From NCBI GenBank assembly GCA_017481745.1, contig JAFUOV010000006.1:62001-126000 (forward strand): a stretch of 64,000 nt of DNA. Reading direction: 5' to 3'. The notes under the pieces are model-generated. The model worked only from the letters and a program-made list of their open reading frames with translations. It ran no database searches and was not told where the DNA came from. This DNA is from Bacteroidaceae bacterium (GTDB lineage: Bacteria > Bacteroidota > Bacteroidia > Bacteroidales > Barnesiellaceae_A). The position numbers and the translations under genes are program-made. Shown here piece after piece: positions 18,201 to 27,863 of this stretch; position 1 is the first letter of the stretch, and every line of letters starts with the position of its first letter.

Positions 18201-21200
18201 CGGCTACAGCCTCGACGTTGATTTGTTCGCCGTTGCGGTAAACGTTATATCCCACCGGAGCCTCTTCGGGAGTAGTAGCCGGAGCGAGGTTGAGTGCGAT
18301 ATTATAGTTGCCATCCATACCTATATGGGTGAGCGGATACCATGTCTTGCCGTCGGTCGATACGATATTTCCTTTGCCGTTTACCGAGGGCGAGGCATCC
18401 ATTCCGACGGGGCGCATACCACTATCGTGTGCTACAAGGAATGCTATGCGGTAGTCGCAACCCGGTTCGATTGTGAGGGGCGACTTGAGTGCGATGTTGT
18501 TGTATGCACCATATACAATGCCCTCTTCGTCGATGTTTTGCGAAACAACACGTTTATTGTTCTTGTAGATTTGCAACGAGAGTGAGAGGAAACGTTCTTG
18601 TATAAATATGTCGACCGATGACAGTGTCATGTTGCGATAGTCGACCAATTCGGTGTGATCCCATGCTACGGCTGCCCAGAAGTAGCCTCCGTCAGCCATA
18701 CCCATAGCATCGGCATTAAATCCGTTATCCCATCGCAAGGTTGTGCTGTCTTGTAAGATAGCATCGGGGCTTTGCCATGAAAGGTTGACGGTGCGGTTGC
18801 CTATAACATTGTGGGCGAGGTTGTGCGGAGCATAATAGGGGGCACCTACCTTTATGTAGATGTTGGCTGCATCCGATTGGATAGACTCGCTGTTGCCATA
18901 TACGGCTGTAACGGTGTAGGTGTAGTTGCCGGCTACGAGTTGTGTGTCGGTGTAGCTTGTTTCATCTACCGGTTGAGCAGTTATTTTCTCGCCGTTGCGG
19001 TAGATGTGATATCCGTCGGGAGTCTTGCCGCTGTTGTTTTGCCACGATAGGATAACCGACGAGTTGCCCTCGGCAGTAACCGATAGCTTGGTGGGACGAG
19101 GTGTTTCGGTAGCCCCTGTGGTGGTATAGCTTACAGCAATATCCTGCATATCCAACTCGGGTACGGTGAAGAGTTGCATGGGTAGGTTGTAGGTTTCGCC
19201 TGCTACACCATGTCGAGAGTCGAAGTCGAATGTGATGGTTTGGCTCTCGCCGCTTGCCAAGCAACCTGCTTCGGGCTCAACCGACAGCCAGTCTTGTGCC
19301 TTTGCCAATTCATAAACAAAGATGCGAGAGGGCGATTGTTTGATAATACCTATGAGCGATAGTGTACCGTCGACATAATTGGTTGTTGCTTCCAATCCAC
19401 ATATATAGTTGGGTACGTTCAATGTACCTATCTTATATCCAGGCACATCATCAACAAGATGTGATATAGTTGTGAGTGCTCGGGTATTGATGTTGTATTG
19501 GATGATTTCCAATTGGTCTATCTGGTTGGTGCCCGATAGCTCTTCATTGCTGAACCACAGATATGGACCGCCGGGAGTAACGTTGTCGTATGCCGAGCCA
19601 AATGCACCGATATCTTTGGTTGTAGAGATGTTGCGGAAGGTAACAGTTACGTTACCCTCGCGGTCGATACGACCTATCGAGTTGAAGCTACCTACCCAGA
19701 ATTGGTCATTGCGTGGGTCGTAGCTACAGTGTGTAATCTTCAAGTCGGGCTCGGATGTTACGGTCGTCTCTTTGACAAGGCGCTTGTTGCGCAAATCGAG
19801 GCAGAACAACACATTGCTATAGTCGCTGCCATAGAAATATGTTCCGTCGAAGGCAAAGTCGTACATCATATAGTACATGCCGGGGATAGAGAACTCCTCA
19901 ATAAAGTTGCCCTCTCTGTCGTATTTGAAGAACTTGCCCAGATAGAAGGTAGATGTTGCGTAGAAATACTCGCCATCAAATGCCACTGATGTTTGCAAGT
20001 CGCCCGATGTGTCAAACGACTTTTGTATGTCCCACACGTTGTTGTCATTGCCTTTGCCTGCCTCGTAGGCGGGTATGATGTTCCAATTGACAGCACCGTT
20101 GCCGGTATTGGTGAGCGTGAGTGTCTGTGTCGACTTGCTTTCGGTGGTAATGTCGGCATGAACGGTCGCGGTGCTCAATTGCAGGTTGGGGTGTTGTACC
20201 GATGCTGTGAAGGTGTTGTTCTCGTCGTTGGTAATGTCCCATATTGCGCTGAACGAGTTGTAGCCACGTTCTTCTATTGTAATGGTATATACACCTTTCT
20301 CTATTTGTGGCAACTCTATCACACCGTTTTCGTTGGTTGTAGCCTCGATGATGGCATCATGGTCGGCGGTGAGATTTACCTTACAGTTGGCAAAGGGTGT
20401 GCCTTGTGTTTGTACCGTCAGTGTTGCCGATGTCCATTCGGGGCACCACACTTTCACATCGTCGACATACCAATAGTCGATATAGTATGCATTGGCACCG
20501 AAGGCGCGGAAACGGATGCGGAACAGCTTGTTGGTGAGCAACTTTTTCAAGCAGTATTGCTCAACGCGCCAATCGAAGGTCTGCTCGTCGTTGCCAAAGG
20601 CTGCAATGCGTTGCCATGATTGCTCATTGTCGCACGATATTTCTACTGCCAGCGAGTCGCCAACCTCCTTGTTATAGTTGACATGTCGCAAGTTGAACCG
20701 CAGATATGTGTTGTCCATATCGAGGGTGTGCATCTCTGCCGAAACGAGCGATTGTGAGTAATTCTCGAGCGATGAATATACATATTGTGCCGAATAATCG
20801 ACCAAGCCGTATGGATGGTAAGAACTGCTCCATCTCGACTCATTTCCTTTATCGTCGACGGGTGTGCTCCATTTGTCCTCCGAAAGAATGTTTTGGTCGA
20901 AGTTGTCTTCGAAGGGAAGAAATCGGATGTCGGGTACTTCAACTGTAAGAGTCTCTTGGCTCATCTTCTCGCTACCATCGCTATATACAGCGCCGATGGT
21001 GTAGGTATAAGTGCCGTATTCGGGCACAACATCGGTGTGGAATACGTTGGTAATAAGTTCGCTATTTACTTTTACATTGTCGCGATAGAGGTTGAAACCC
21101 TCCAAGTGTACCTTGGCAGGAGCTTGCGGGCGCACGCGGTTGGTGCCTACAAAAATATCGTCGATAAGCAACATAAACGCCTCGTGCGATATGCAGTTGA

Positions 21201-21945
21201 TGGTTACATATTTTGCCTCCTTGGGTATCTCGTATTTGTAGAGAGTCCAATCGGTGGGCACTTCTATATAGTAGCCTTCATTGACAAAAGTGAAGTTTGA
21301 GGCTTGTTTGCCGGTGGTAGAGTAGCCCACACGCACACGCTCGGCTCCATAAGCATCGGTGTAGCTCTTTGCGCGGAAACTCACTTGAAAGTTCTCCTCA
21401 AAAGCGAGTTCGGGCGAGATGATGTAGTCGTTGTTACCACCGTCTACGGTGAAGGCTACAAGCATCTTTGTACCCGAGTAGGGTTGGTATGCGGGCCAAT
21501 CGGCTACCGAAGGTACAGTGGCAGCCGGATTCATGATGACATAAGCCATTTTCTCGCCTTGTGTGGGGAATGAGGCTGCTGTCCATGTGTAGGTGTTCTC
21601 GTTATCCATATCGAGATAACTCCAACCGATATTGCCCGGTGAGTTGATAAGGAAGTCGGGGTGCGACTCGAAGTCCTCAAAATATCCGTTTGTGGCTTCC
21701 GGAGTATTCCAGCGCAGGGTTACATCTTTATTATCTATTTCGACCAAGTGCAATCCATAAGGAGCACCGTCCTCGGCAGCACTGAGTCGTTGTGTGGTGT
21801 GTTGCGGGGCTTTATACTCTTGTGTAGAGCCAACGGTGGTCGAGGGTTTTACCTTTGTTATTTTATCGCTATTGCCGGCAAAGGCGTAAATAAGGCATCC
21901 TGCGGCAATGGTGAGTATGGGGAGTATTAAATTTCTTGGTTTCAT
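15259..21945 (-). CDS. giant multidomain adhesin-like surface protein with T9SS sorting domain
   Basis: This 2228-residue protein has an N-terminal signal sequence (MKPRNLILPILTIAAGCLIYAFA). Visible modules are a cleaved-adhesin/MAM-like domain (about 85-295, GYFEDFE... to LLIDDIFVGT); a second at about 345-505; a carboxypeptidase-regulatory-like fold; segments resembling beta-propeller blades with repeated AFDGEYFY-type motifs; and another adhesin domain in the C-terminal third. Six fibronectin-like modules carry the motif YNVYRDGE or close variants, as in gingipain haemagglutinin regions. Two segments of about 165 residues, both starting LRW and containing GG-F-A-V-W, look like internal duplicates. 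The last 75 residues, ending SKVIIGL, match a T9SS type A signal. It probably acts at the cell surface in binding or adhesion. The M6 protease gene lies 16 bases upstream. Confidence 0.85.
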   Translation of the reverse strand: MKPRNLILPILTIAAGCLIYAFAGNSDKITKVKPSTTVGSTQEYKAPQHTTQRLSAAEDGAPYGLHLVEIDNKDVTLRWNTPEATNGYFEDFESHPDFLINSPGNIGWSYLDMDNENTYTWTAASFPTQGEKMAYVIMNPAATVPSVADWPAYQPYSGTKMLVAFTVDGGNNDYIISPELAFEENFQVSFRAKSYTDAYGAERVRVGYSTTGKQASNFTFVNEGYYIEVPTDWTLYKYEIPKEAKYVTINCISHEAFMLLIDDIFVGTNRVRPQAPAKVHLEGFNLYRDNVKVNSELITNVFHTDVVPEYGTYTYTIGAVYSDGSEKMSQETLTVEVPDIRFLPFEDNFDQNILSEDKWSTPVDDKGNESRWSSSYHPYGLVDYSAQYVYSSLENYSQSLVSAEMHTLDMDNTYLRFNLRHVNYNKEVGDSLAVEISCDNEQSWQRIAAFGNDEQTFDWRVEQYCLKKLLTNKLFRIRFRAFGANAYYIDYWYVDDVKVWCPEWTSATLTVQTQGTPFANCKVNLTADHDAIIEATTNENGVIELPQIEKGVYTITIEERGYNSFSAIWDITNDENNTFTASVQHPNLQLSTATVHADITTESKSTQTLTLTNTGNGAVNWNIIPAYEAGKGNDNNVWDIQKSFDTSGDLQTSVAFDGEYFYATSTFYLGKFFKYDREGNFIEEFSIPGMYYMMYDFAFDGTYFYGSDYSNVLFCLDLRNKRLVKETTVTSEPDLKITHCSYDPRNDQFWVGSFNSIGRIDREGNVTVTFRNISTTKDIGAFGSAYDNVTPGGPYLWFSNEELSGTNQIDQLEIIQYNINTRALTTISHLVDDVPGYKIGTLNVPNYICGLEATTNYVDGTLSLIGIIKQSPSRIFVYELAKAQDWLSVEPEAGCLASGESQTITFDFDSRHGVAGETYNLPMQLFTVPELDMQDIAVSYTTTGATETPRPTKLSVTAEGNSSVILSWQNNSGKTPDGYHIYRNGEKITAQPVDETSYTDTQLVAGNYTYTVTAVYGNSESIQSDAANIYIKVGAPYYAPHNLAHNVIGNRTVNLSWQSPDAILQDSTTLRWDNGFNADAMGMADGGYFWAAVAWDHTELVDYRNMTLSSVDIFIQERFLSLSLQIYKNNKRVVSQNIDEEGIVYGAYNNIALKSPLTIEPGCDYRIAFLVAHDSGMRPVGMDASPSVNGKGNIVSTDGKTWYPLTHIGMDGNYNIALNLAPATTPEEAPVGYNVYRNGEQINVEAVADCAYSDEVTTAGEYNYQVSSVYADGGKSALSKAVTAQIIDLSTALPPRNVVGVTEFNRTIHLRWDFPLPVESSFPIDLAQVQATAEEGYPEYVSSFRGNLSGEMGVASDGQYIYTTLHSTNGTICKYSLTGEYIESFLISSNLGGIRNLAYDGEHFYATDGNSAIYRLDMENKAILDTISVSEIARHIAYIPELDNGKGGFEVGDWETSIYVSKRGAKLGDGPMLKGASGSAYFNGTLYTFEQGYEHPYMICCYEQATGKLKKNIDISNYIEITPEMGSMAGGMSVITTNEGLNLLAVALQEQSNCRFIFFDLGSIPGLAGYNVYRDGEKRNDEPVPYRYFSEDETIVGSYSYEIETVYIDGSTSERSATTIVDIYDAENCDAPCDVRATQSSYGYNVNISFVDPTAMNASVYQSFEEGTAGTPFAHSEWQNIGDMWRITDQVAYQGNLSLQINKGAAGWLTIPLGKSEEKTILSFAARNHDDHLGNGTLKVLTSVNGNNEVDFIPLGEVRTTEAWKQYNFTIPAGTDYVAIRHEAASTTQYIDAVAIDSHLTGEAYGYDIMRDGEQLNTELITDITYTDRNLLPGKYSYQVRAYYVSSCISDYSEPVEIEVDYSNGCQKPGMLFVETLESGANSLAWSAPALGDVVNLRWHSGSVHDAAGMPSGGAFFAGVQWNSDELKPYERMSLSEVELYINQIPDALFLLIYEGENLIAQQYVPDLIQYSFNTIELEQPLLINTEKTLRVVVYIEHNEISVPLGYDEGPGKVGRGDLYSRDGRSWSTLSANDIDGNWNITLGLRAYANKGIAKAARNYQAIDFTPLTTNSNEAIRSVQLAQAATSERNSFIGYNLYCNSELLNETPLQETFYIDEEIHSGNFYEYQVKALYSGCGEVGSNVVRIASTAGVDNITTDGLQVYVKEERVYIAGAEKGSHISLFDASGKTIYRGTTIGEPEYVINTAILPQGIYIVQVDDTQSKVIIGL

Positions 21946-21961
21946 AGTGGTATGGCATTGA

Positions 21962-24900
21962 TTATTTCACTATTACTTTCATTGTTTTGCTCTCATTCTG
22001 GTTGTCCAAACGGATGATGAGGATACCGCTGTAATCGGTTACATTGAGCGTGCAACTCTCTTGGCTTTCGATGCGTCGGTTGTGCAACACAACACCATCG
22101 GGGGTGCTGCATACAACTTGTGTGGGGGCTGTGATGCCTGCAATGCTAATGATGTTATTGTGCACCGATATGCGCATGCGGTCGGCTGCCATGTCGTTTA
22201 CACTTGCATCGTAGCGATAGAACGCCGGAGCCGATGGGTCGTAGTATAGGATGCCATCGCCGGCATATACGCAGATAGCATATTTCTTGCCCGACTTAAA
22301 TTCATCGGGGTAGGTCTCGCCAATGCTTATCTTATTGTCTGATACAGCTCCTGCCGAGAGCATATTCCACACATATCCGTCGTTAAATCCAAGTGTGAGG
22401 TATTTCACTCGTATGTTGCGACCTCCATGTTGGCAGGTGAAACGTAGTTTCTGGTATTTGCGGTTGGCGAGATATCCACTCAAGAACATCTCATAGCCGG
22501 CTGAATTGTATTCCGATATGTTGGCGGCAGGACCTATCAGTTCCCACGTACTGCCATCCTCGGTACCTTCTACCTTGAATACCGATGTGCCGGTAGGACC
22601 CGACGAGTACATCATAAAGAGCAGGTCGGTAATGCCGTCGGGGAAGGCTCGAGTCTCTGCCATACCATCGCCGGTGAAGAATAGCGAGCCGGTAGCCAAC
22701 TCTACATCGCCACTGATGCAATCCCATTCGTTGGTGGGATAGAACATGGCAACATTGTTGATAGAATCGGTTACTTCGTAGAAATCGAGATAGTATCTTA
22801 CTGCATCCTCTACGGGAGTCCATTCGAGTTCAAGTGCGTTGTCGACCAGTTCAAAACGAGTTACTTGCGGCGTGCCCAACTTGCTTGCCAAGTAGATTTG
22901 CCACAACCATAGGTTGCTCTGAAGTTTCTCTGAAGTACATACAAAGGCTACATAAATCTCTTGCCCTGCGTAGCTGCTGAGGTCGACCTCCTCGGGCACT
23001 TGAATGCCAAAGTTGTCGGCAAAAGAGAATTGCTTGACGAGGTGGAAGTCTTCGATATTGCGGGTGTGGGTTGATACATATACATCGAGTTTCTCGACGG
23101 TTGTTTGCTCTACCACGCCACGTACAAAGTAGAGGTGCCCATTCTCGGGCACGAGCATGCGTGTCGAAATGAGCCAATCGTTGGCTTTGTTCCAATAGTC
23201 AAATTGGTATAGCATGCCTTGTGTTGTATCGTCAAATACCCAAGTTGTTCCGTCGCAGTTTTGGTCTAAAATCTGCCAGCAATCGGGCTCGCCATCGGTC
23301 CAAGAGGAGAAGTCGGCAATGTAGGGAGCTTGTGCCACTTGACATTCGGTTTTGACAGGTATGGCAGCGCCATATACAATGCTCTTGTCATCGAGGCGCA
23401 TATATGCTCTGACGTAATAGAGTGTTCCCGGTTCAAGACCTGTTATGGTTGCCTTGATATTGTCGGCGGTGGGGACAATGGTTTGGGGCGAAGTGTTCAA
23501 TTGAGGGTCTTGGTAGATATCCCAGCAGAAGCCCATTTCGATAATCTCTTTGGTGCTTTTCTCCAAGGTTGCTGCAACCTCGATAGAGGTGTCGCGAATG
23601 TTGTCGGGCTTCAAGGTCTTTATGATAGAAAGGTTTTCGACACCGCCTTTTACTTGGAAGTAGATGATGCCATCCTCTTCGCGTATGTTGGTAATGGGGG
23701 TGTTGGTCTTTTCGCCAGCCCAATTCAGTGCATTGGGAGTGGTGTTGTCGGTAAATTCGGTATTACCCGAGCGACCCGGGTAGGTATCGCCGTTGCGAGT
23801 GTTGGTGTCGTCTATACCATCGGCGGGCTTGATATACATACAGCGGTGTTTGCTGTTGTTGTTAGGTCCGTTGACCGACCAATATTTCTCTACCATTTCG
23901 TTGGTGTAGTCGTAGTGATAAATGAGCAAGCCATGAGCCGGCAGATAGGTGTCCCAACCTGTCTTTTGACGATTTTCGAGTACAAACCATTCATGTCCTG
24001 TGCCTTCGGGGCGACCGGCTTGGGCATTGATATAGTATGCTGTATTGTCGCTGATGGGGTTGAGGGCTATGTCGGCAGCCTCGTTTAGTTCTATGGGTTT
24101 GCACCAGCCCATTTGCATACGCTCAAACGCCATAAGGCAGGGAGGTGTGCGGCTTTCGTTGTTGTAGCTACCCGAGGCAAATATGCTATAGTCGCCGGGA
24201 TCGAGTCCGTAACCATCGGTATATTCGTCGGTGTCGTACATATCCTTCAGTCCTAATACATGACCAAATTCGTGGGTAAATGTGCCTATGCCATCCATCT
24301 TCTTGCCCTCGGCACCTACAAACTCTGCCGAGCATCCGTATGCATCAATGATGATGCCGTCGATAGTGAGCGAGAACTCTTCGAGAGTCCAACTGTGAGG
24401 CCACATGTCGTCGCCATTGCCGGTACTTGCTTCGCTATATCCGGCATAAACAACATTGACGTTGTCCATGTAGCCATCTTTGTCGTTGTCGAATATCGAG
24501 AAGTTTATGTCGGGATTTTGTTCTTTGGCTATCTTGCAAGCGTCAACAATCATGGCGCGGGGATTGGCATCCTCGCCGGTATCTTCGCTGTTGCCGGCAT
24601 AGTATAGCTGAGTGTAAGGAAGTGTATATGGACCCAAAACGGTGAAGTTGGGTATGAATTGTCCCATTGAGTTGTCGCGATAGTAGTCTTTTACACTACC
24701 TGTTCCGCCATCGACCGAATAGCCTTTTTCGTTGAGCCATCTGTCGAAGTCGTTGTTGGTAAATGTAAATGGCACATCGCTAAATCCAACCAAGATAACA
24801 AGGTATTGGCTCTCGGTTGTTTCGCTGCTTGCTCGCATGCGGCTGTCTGCTTGCTGTGCCCTGCGAGGTGCTGTTACGCGAGGCGACTTGGTGGTGATAC

Positions 24901-25252
24901 AATGTTTTTGTATCAGACGAGGAAGATATTTTTTGACGGGAGAGAGCTGCGCGAGAAGACGGTTCTCGGCAACCGAGCGGGCATCTATATTGCCTGCTGT
25001 TTGGGTAGTTAATTGGTTGGCTTCAAAATCTACATATTTAAAGAAGCCGTCGATGTCTTTTTCTATCAGATATCCATCGAGAGTTGTGGTATAGTGAAAA
25101 CTTTCATCTCCATGTATCCGTATGGTCAGTGTCGAGCCATCGGGTTGTGTTATGGTGATGGAGTTGGGGTTTGCCATGATGGCATGAGCATTGGGGACAA
25201 AATATAGTATTGTACCAATGCAAATAATAACCTTCAAGAATAATTTTTTCAT
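21962..25252 (-). CDS. secreted M6-family-type metalloprotease with T9SS-like C-terminus
   Basis: Start MKKLFLKVIICIGT follows from its signal peptide (cleavage near NAHA-24); 1096 residues. The zinc site HEFGHVLGLKD (His327, Glu328, His331, Asp337) is the HExxHxxGxxD pattern of M6 (InhA-like) peptidases, preceded by a propeptide region rich in basic residues (about 105-145). An FnIII-like segment (about 560-650), an adhesin-type domain and further beta-rich regions follow. The last about 80 residues end TMKVIVK and resemble a T9SS sorting signal. Its stop is 16 bases from the start of the giant adhesin gene, suggesting co-expression; the protease might process surface partners or host proteins, which is inference. 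Confidence 0.88.
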   Translation of the reverse strand: MKKLFLKVIICIGTILYFVPNAHAIMANPNSITITQPDGSTLTIRIHGDESFHYTTTLDGYLIEKDIDGFFKYVDFEANQLTTQTAGNIDARSVAENRLLAQLSPVKKYLPRLIQKHCITTKSPRVTAPRRAQQADSRMRASSETTESQYLVILVGFSDVPFTFTNNDFDRWLNEKGYSVDGGTGSVKDYYRDNSMGQFIPNFTVLGPYTLPYTQLYYAGNSEDTGEDANPRAMIVDACKIAKEQNPDINFSIFDNDKDGYMDNVNVVYAGYSEASTGNGDDMWPHSWTLEEFSLTIDGIIIDAYGCSAEFVGAEGKKMDGIGTFTHEFGHVLGLKDMYDTDEYTDGYGLDPGDYSIFASGSYNNESRTPPCLMAFERMQMGWCKPIELNEAADIALNPISDNTAYYINAQAGRPEGTGHEWFVLENRQKTGWDTYLPAHGLLIYHYDYTNEMVEKYWSVNGPNNNSKHRCMYIKPADGIDDTNTRNGDTYPGRSGNTEFTDNTTPNALNWAGEKTNTPITNIREEDGIIYFQVKGGVENLSIIKTLKPDNIRDTSIEVAATLEKSTKEIIEMGFCWDIYQDPQLNTSPQTIVPTADNIKATITGLEPGTLYYVRAYMRLDDKSIVYGAAIPVKTECQVAQAPYIADFSSWTDGEPDCWQILDQNCDGTTWVFDDTTQGMLYQFDYWNKANDWLISTRMLVPENGHLYFVRGVVEQTTVEKLDVYVSTHTRNIEDFHLVKQFSFADNFGIQVPEEVDLSSYAGQEIYVAFVCTSEKLQSNLWLWQIYLASKLGTPQVTRFELVDNALELEWTPVEDAVRYYLDFYEVTDSINNVAMFYPTNEWDCISGDVELATGSLFFTGDGMAETRAFPDGITDLLFMMYSSGPTGTSVFKVEGTEDGSTWELIGPAANISEYNSAGYEMFLSGYLANRKYQKLRFTCQHGGRNIRVKYLTLGFNDGYVWNMLSAGAVSDNKISIGETYPDEFKSGKKYAICVYAGDGILYYDPSAPAFYRYDASVNDMAADRMRISVHNNIISIAGITAPTQVVCSTPDGVVLHNRRIESQESCTLNVTDYSGILIIRLDNQNESKTMKVIVK

Positions 25253-25278
25253 AGTCTTGGGTAATAGGTGTTGGATAG

Positions 25279-25311
25279 AAGGGTGTGCCTGCAATATAGA
25301 GGCACACCCTT
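25279..25311 (-). terminator. hairpin terminator or attenuator between two secreted-protein genes
   Basis: AAGGGTGTGCCT (25279-25290) pairs perfectly with AGGCACACCCTT (25300-25311), a 12-bp stem with a 9-nt loop. It lies between the repeat-protein stop (25323) and the M6 protease start (25252). The T-run on the leftward side is weak (TTCTATCC), so it may only partly stop transcription. Confidence 0.65.
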
Positions 25312-25322
25312 TATGTTGATAA

Positions 25323-27863
25323 TTAGCGTATAGCAACTTTGGTTACTTGCTCACCAACCTTAACGATGTAGATACCGTTGTCGACGGTGAATGTAGCGCT
25401 ATCGTATACAGCTTGAGCAGCAACTACCTTGCCGGTGATGTCGTATATGGCGACATCGGTGCGGTTGTTATTGGCGGTTACAACGATGTTGTTGCCCATG
25501 ATGCGTATGTTGTTGTCTTTTTCTACACTCTCAACGCTTGTAACTTCACAATCGACAGTTACAACGATTGAATTGTAAGAGCCGCTGAGCTTCAAGAGAT
25601 AGTCGCCACTTGTAGTAATATCGTATTTGAGTGTATATCCGCCTGCATTGTAGTCATATTCGGTGTAAGCCAAGTAGTTGTCGGTATTGCAGCTGTCGTA
25701 TAGATACATATCGAAATATCCGTAGTTGCTCGATTTTACCGAGAATGCACCGGGATTGAGGTATATGCTATACCATACAGGGTTGTTGCGATCGACGATA
25801 GGAAGTGTTAGTTCGCCAGCGGTAATGGTAATAGGTATTGAGCATCCCTCGCCGGGCTCAAGGTCGCGGATGGAGAGGTTAAGTGTTTTGCCTTCTTGAG
25901 CCGATATTGTTACTACATTAATGTATAGTTTATCACCCTCGGCGACAACGAAGTTGCCTTTGAATATTGAGCCTGAAGCATCGCTACTGGTAATGTTGTT
26001 GCCATACTCCTCGCATGTGGTTTTTACTATAACCGACGATGAGCGGCTATAGTCGGCAGCTTGCTCATAAATAATGTCGGATGTAATGGTGAGCATGCCG
26101 TCTTGGGGGGCTACGAATGAGTACCAATAGCTACCGGCACTACCGGGAAGGTTGGTAGCTCCAATTTCGATGTTGGTAGCTGTCTCGCAAGACTCACCTT
26201 CGGCATAGTTCTCTTCGCTGAGGAAGAATGTTGTTTCCTCTTCGATATTACCAAACTCGATAATGCAAGTTTCACCCTCTTTGAGCTCGGTCTTATTGAT
26301 ATTGGCTATTTTGGTTGCATAATATGTGCCGCTATATTGGTCGCAACCGCGCAAGAATGTTACATCAATTGTTACATCTGTGTCGATAACCAACCAACCG
26401 GTTTTGGTAGCTGTGTAGGTGTAATATTTGTTATTGCCGGCTTTCAGGTCGTTGGCTCCTACTACGGCTGTCAATGGGTCGTTGCAACTCTCGCCTTTGG
26501 TTATTTGCTCAAAATATGCCTTGAATTTGAATGCATTATAGCCTTCATTGCAAGTCCATTTGATGATATATTTTTGTCCACCGTTTACTTCGGCGCGAGC
26601 TGTGTTTGTGCCGTATCCGAGGGGGCTATATGTGTTGTATTCTTCGCATATGGCAACTTGTGTATTACTATTGGTAATGTTGGCTTGAGAGGCATCAACC
26701 ACGAGGAAGCTGCTGGCGCCTTCGGGTGCTGTTATACTATAATAATATGTGCCGTTGAATTGCGATACGGTTACTTCTTCGTCGGCTGTGATAGCAATTG
26801 TATTATATTCGCTGTCGCCGGCTTGCTCGTCTTCAAAGACAATGTTGAAAGTTTCATTTTCGGCAGTTGCTTCGTTCTTCTCTATGCAGATGAGGTAGGT
26901 GGTGCTTGAACCACTGTAATTAGAGTTATAAACTCTGGTGCGCAAGGCAAAGTATCCGTCGATTGAAGCATCGGCTTGGTATGCTGTGCATGATGACCAT
27001 ACCGAGAGAGTACCTCCGGCAAGTGAGCTTTCAGAAGTGATTTTCAAGTATCCGGTTCCTGATACATCGTAGCCATACCAATATGTGCCGGCTTCTTTGG
27101 GCAAAACATTGGTTTCAGCACCTTTAAAGGGTAGGTCGCACGATTGTCCTTCAACCAAGTGAAGGATGGCTGTTGATACCATAACGGGGCTGTAGCTATA
27201 CACTTTCATGATATAAGTGGTATTGGCTACAACGGGATGTTTGCCGATATATGTGCTGTTTGAGCCGCTGTTTATGGCGATGCTTTGTGATACGCCATCA
27301 CAACCTTCTTGAATTTCGCAGTTGGAAACGCTTCCGCTGAAGGTTAGTTCCAATACGCCATCTTCAGGTGCTGTGTATGAGAGATATGTTGCTCCCTGCT
27401 CGTATGTTTGTCTGTTATATTTAGAAGGTACAAAGGTCTCGTTTTCACCTATTACTATAACGTCATCACAACTATTACCGCCGCTAACGTTGGCATCGGC
27501 TATTGCGATGGTAAAGGTAAAACTTGTTGCGCTGTAGCAGTTTACAGCCAAGTATACCTTTTGACCCGGATTGACAGGGTAACTTGTTGTGTTGTAATTG
27601 TTGGAGTACATGGCAGTAATCATTGTGTTGTATGTGCCATCTTCTGTCATCTGACAGTTGGGTGTACCTTCGCCCTCGGTGAAAGAAACAAGCTTGCCTT
27701 GTGTCTCGGGTGCAGTATAACTATAGTAAACAACGTCTTGTCCGCTTTCAAAAGTGTAGCTGATTTCTCCCTCTTGCAGGGGCAAGGCTGTTTCGATTGT
27801 CGCTTGTGAATAGCCATAAAGTATAGCGCTCAATGACAATAATAGAAGTAATACTTTTTTCAT
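25323..27863 (-). CDS. secreted repeat protein with T9SS sorting domain
   Basis: The 846-residue protein has a signal peptide (MKKVLLLLLSLSAILYGYSQ) and at least five repeats of about 100-120 residues. Each begins with a G-x-S/G-C segment (for example GGNSCDD, GQSCDLP, GESCNDP, GESCETA, GEGCSIP) and continues with a (W/Y)YSYTAPEDG-like strand, the look of bacterial pre-peptidase C-terminal (PPC) beta-sandwich domains. Cysteines recur once near each repeat start and once near the next SC-type motif, suggesting a disulfide per repeat. The C-terminus, ending VGEQVTKVAIR, fits a T9SS type A signal. No catalytic motif is seen. A role as surface adhesin or structural protein is inferred from company and architecture. 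Confidence 0.75.
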   Translation of the reverse strand: MKKVLLLLLSLSAILYGYSQATIETALPLQEGEISYTFESGQDVVYYSYTAPETQGKLVSFTEGEGTPNCQMTEDGTYNTMITAMYSNNYNTTSYPVNPGQKVYLAVNCYSATSFTFTIAIADANVSGGNSCDDVIVIGENETFVPSKYNRQTYEQGATYLSYTAPEDGVLELTFSGSVSNCEIQEGCDGVSQSIAINSGSNSTYIGKHPVVANTTYIMKVYSYSPVMVSTAILHLVEGQSCDLPFKGAETNVLPKEAGTYWYGYDVSGTGYLKITSESSLAGGTLSVWSSCTAYQADASIDGYFALRTRVYNSNYSGSSTTYLICIEKNEATAENETFNIVFEDEQAGDSEYNTIAITADEEVTVSQFNGTYYYSITAPEGASSFLVVDASQANITNSNTQVAICEEYNTYSPLGYGTNTARAEVNGGQKYIIKWTCNEGYNAFKFKAYFEQITKGESCNDPLTAVVGANDLKAGNNKYYTYTATKTGWLVIDTDVTIDVTFLRGCDQYSGTYYATKIANINKTELKEGETCIIEFGNIEEETTFFLSEENYAEGESCETATNIEIGATNLPGSAGSYWYSFVAPQDGMLTITSDIIYEQAADYSRSSSVIVKTTCEEYGNNITSSDASGSIFKGNFVVAEGDKLYINVVTISAQEGKTLNLSIRDLEPGEGCSIPITITAGELTLPIVDRNNPVWYSIYLNPGAFSVKSSNYGYFDMYLYDSCNTDNYLAYTEYDYNAGGYTLKYDITTSGDYLLKLSGSYNSIVVTVDCEVTSVESVEKDNNIRIMGNNIVVTANNNRTDVAIYDITGKVVAAQAVYDSATFTVDNGIYIVKVGEQVTKVAIR

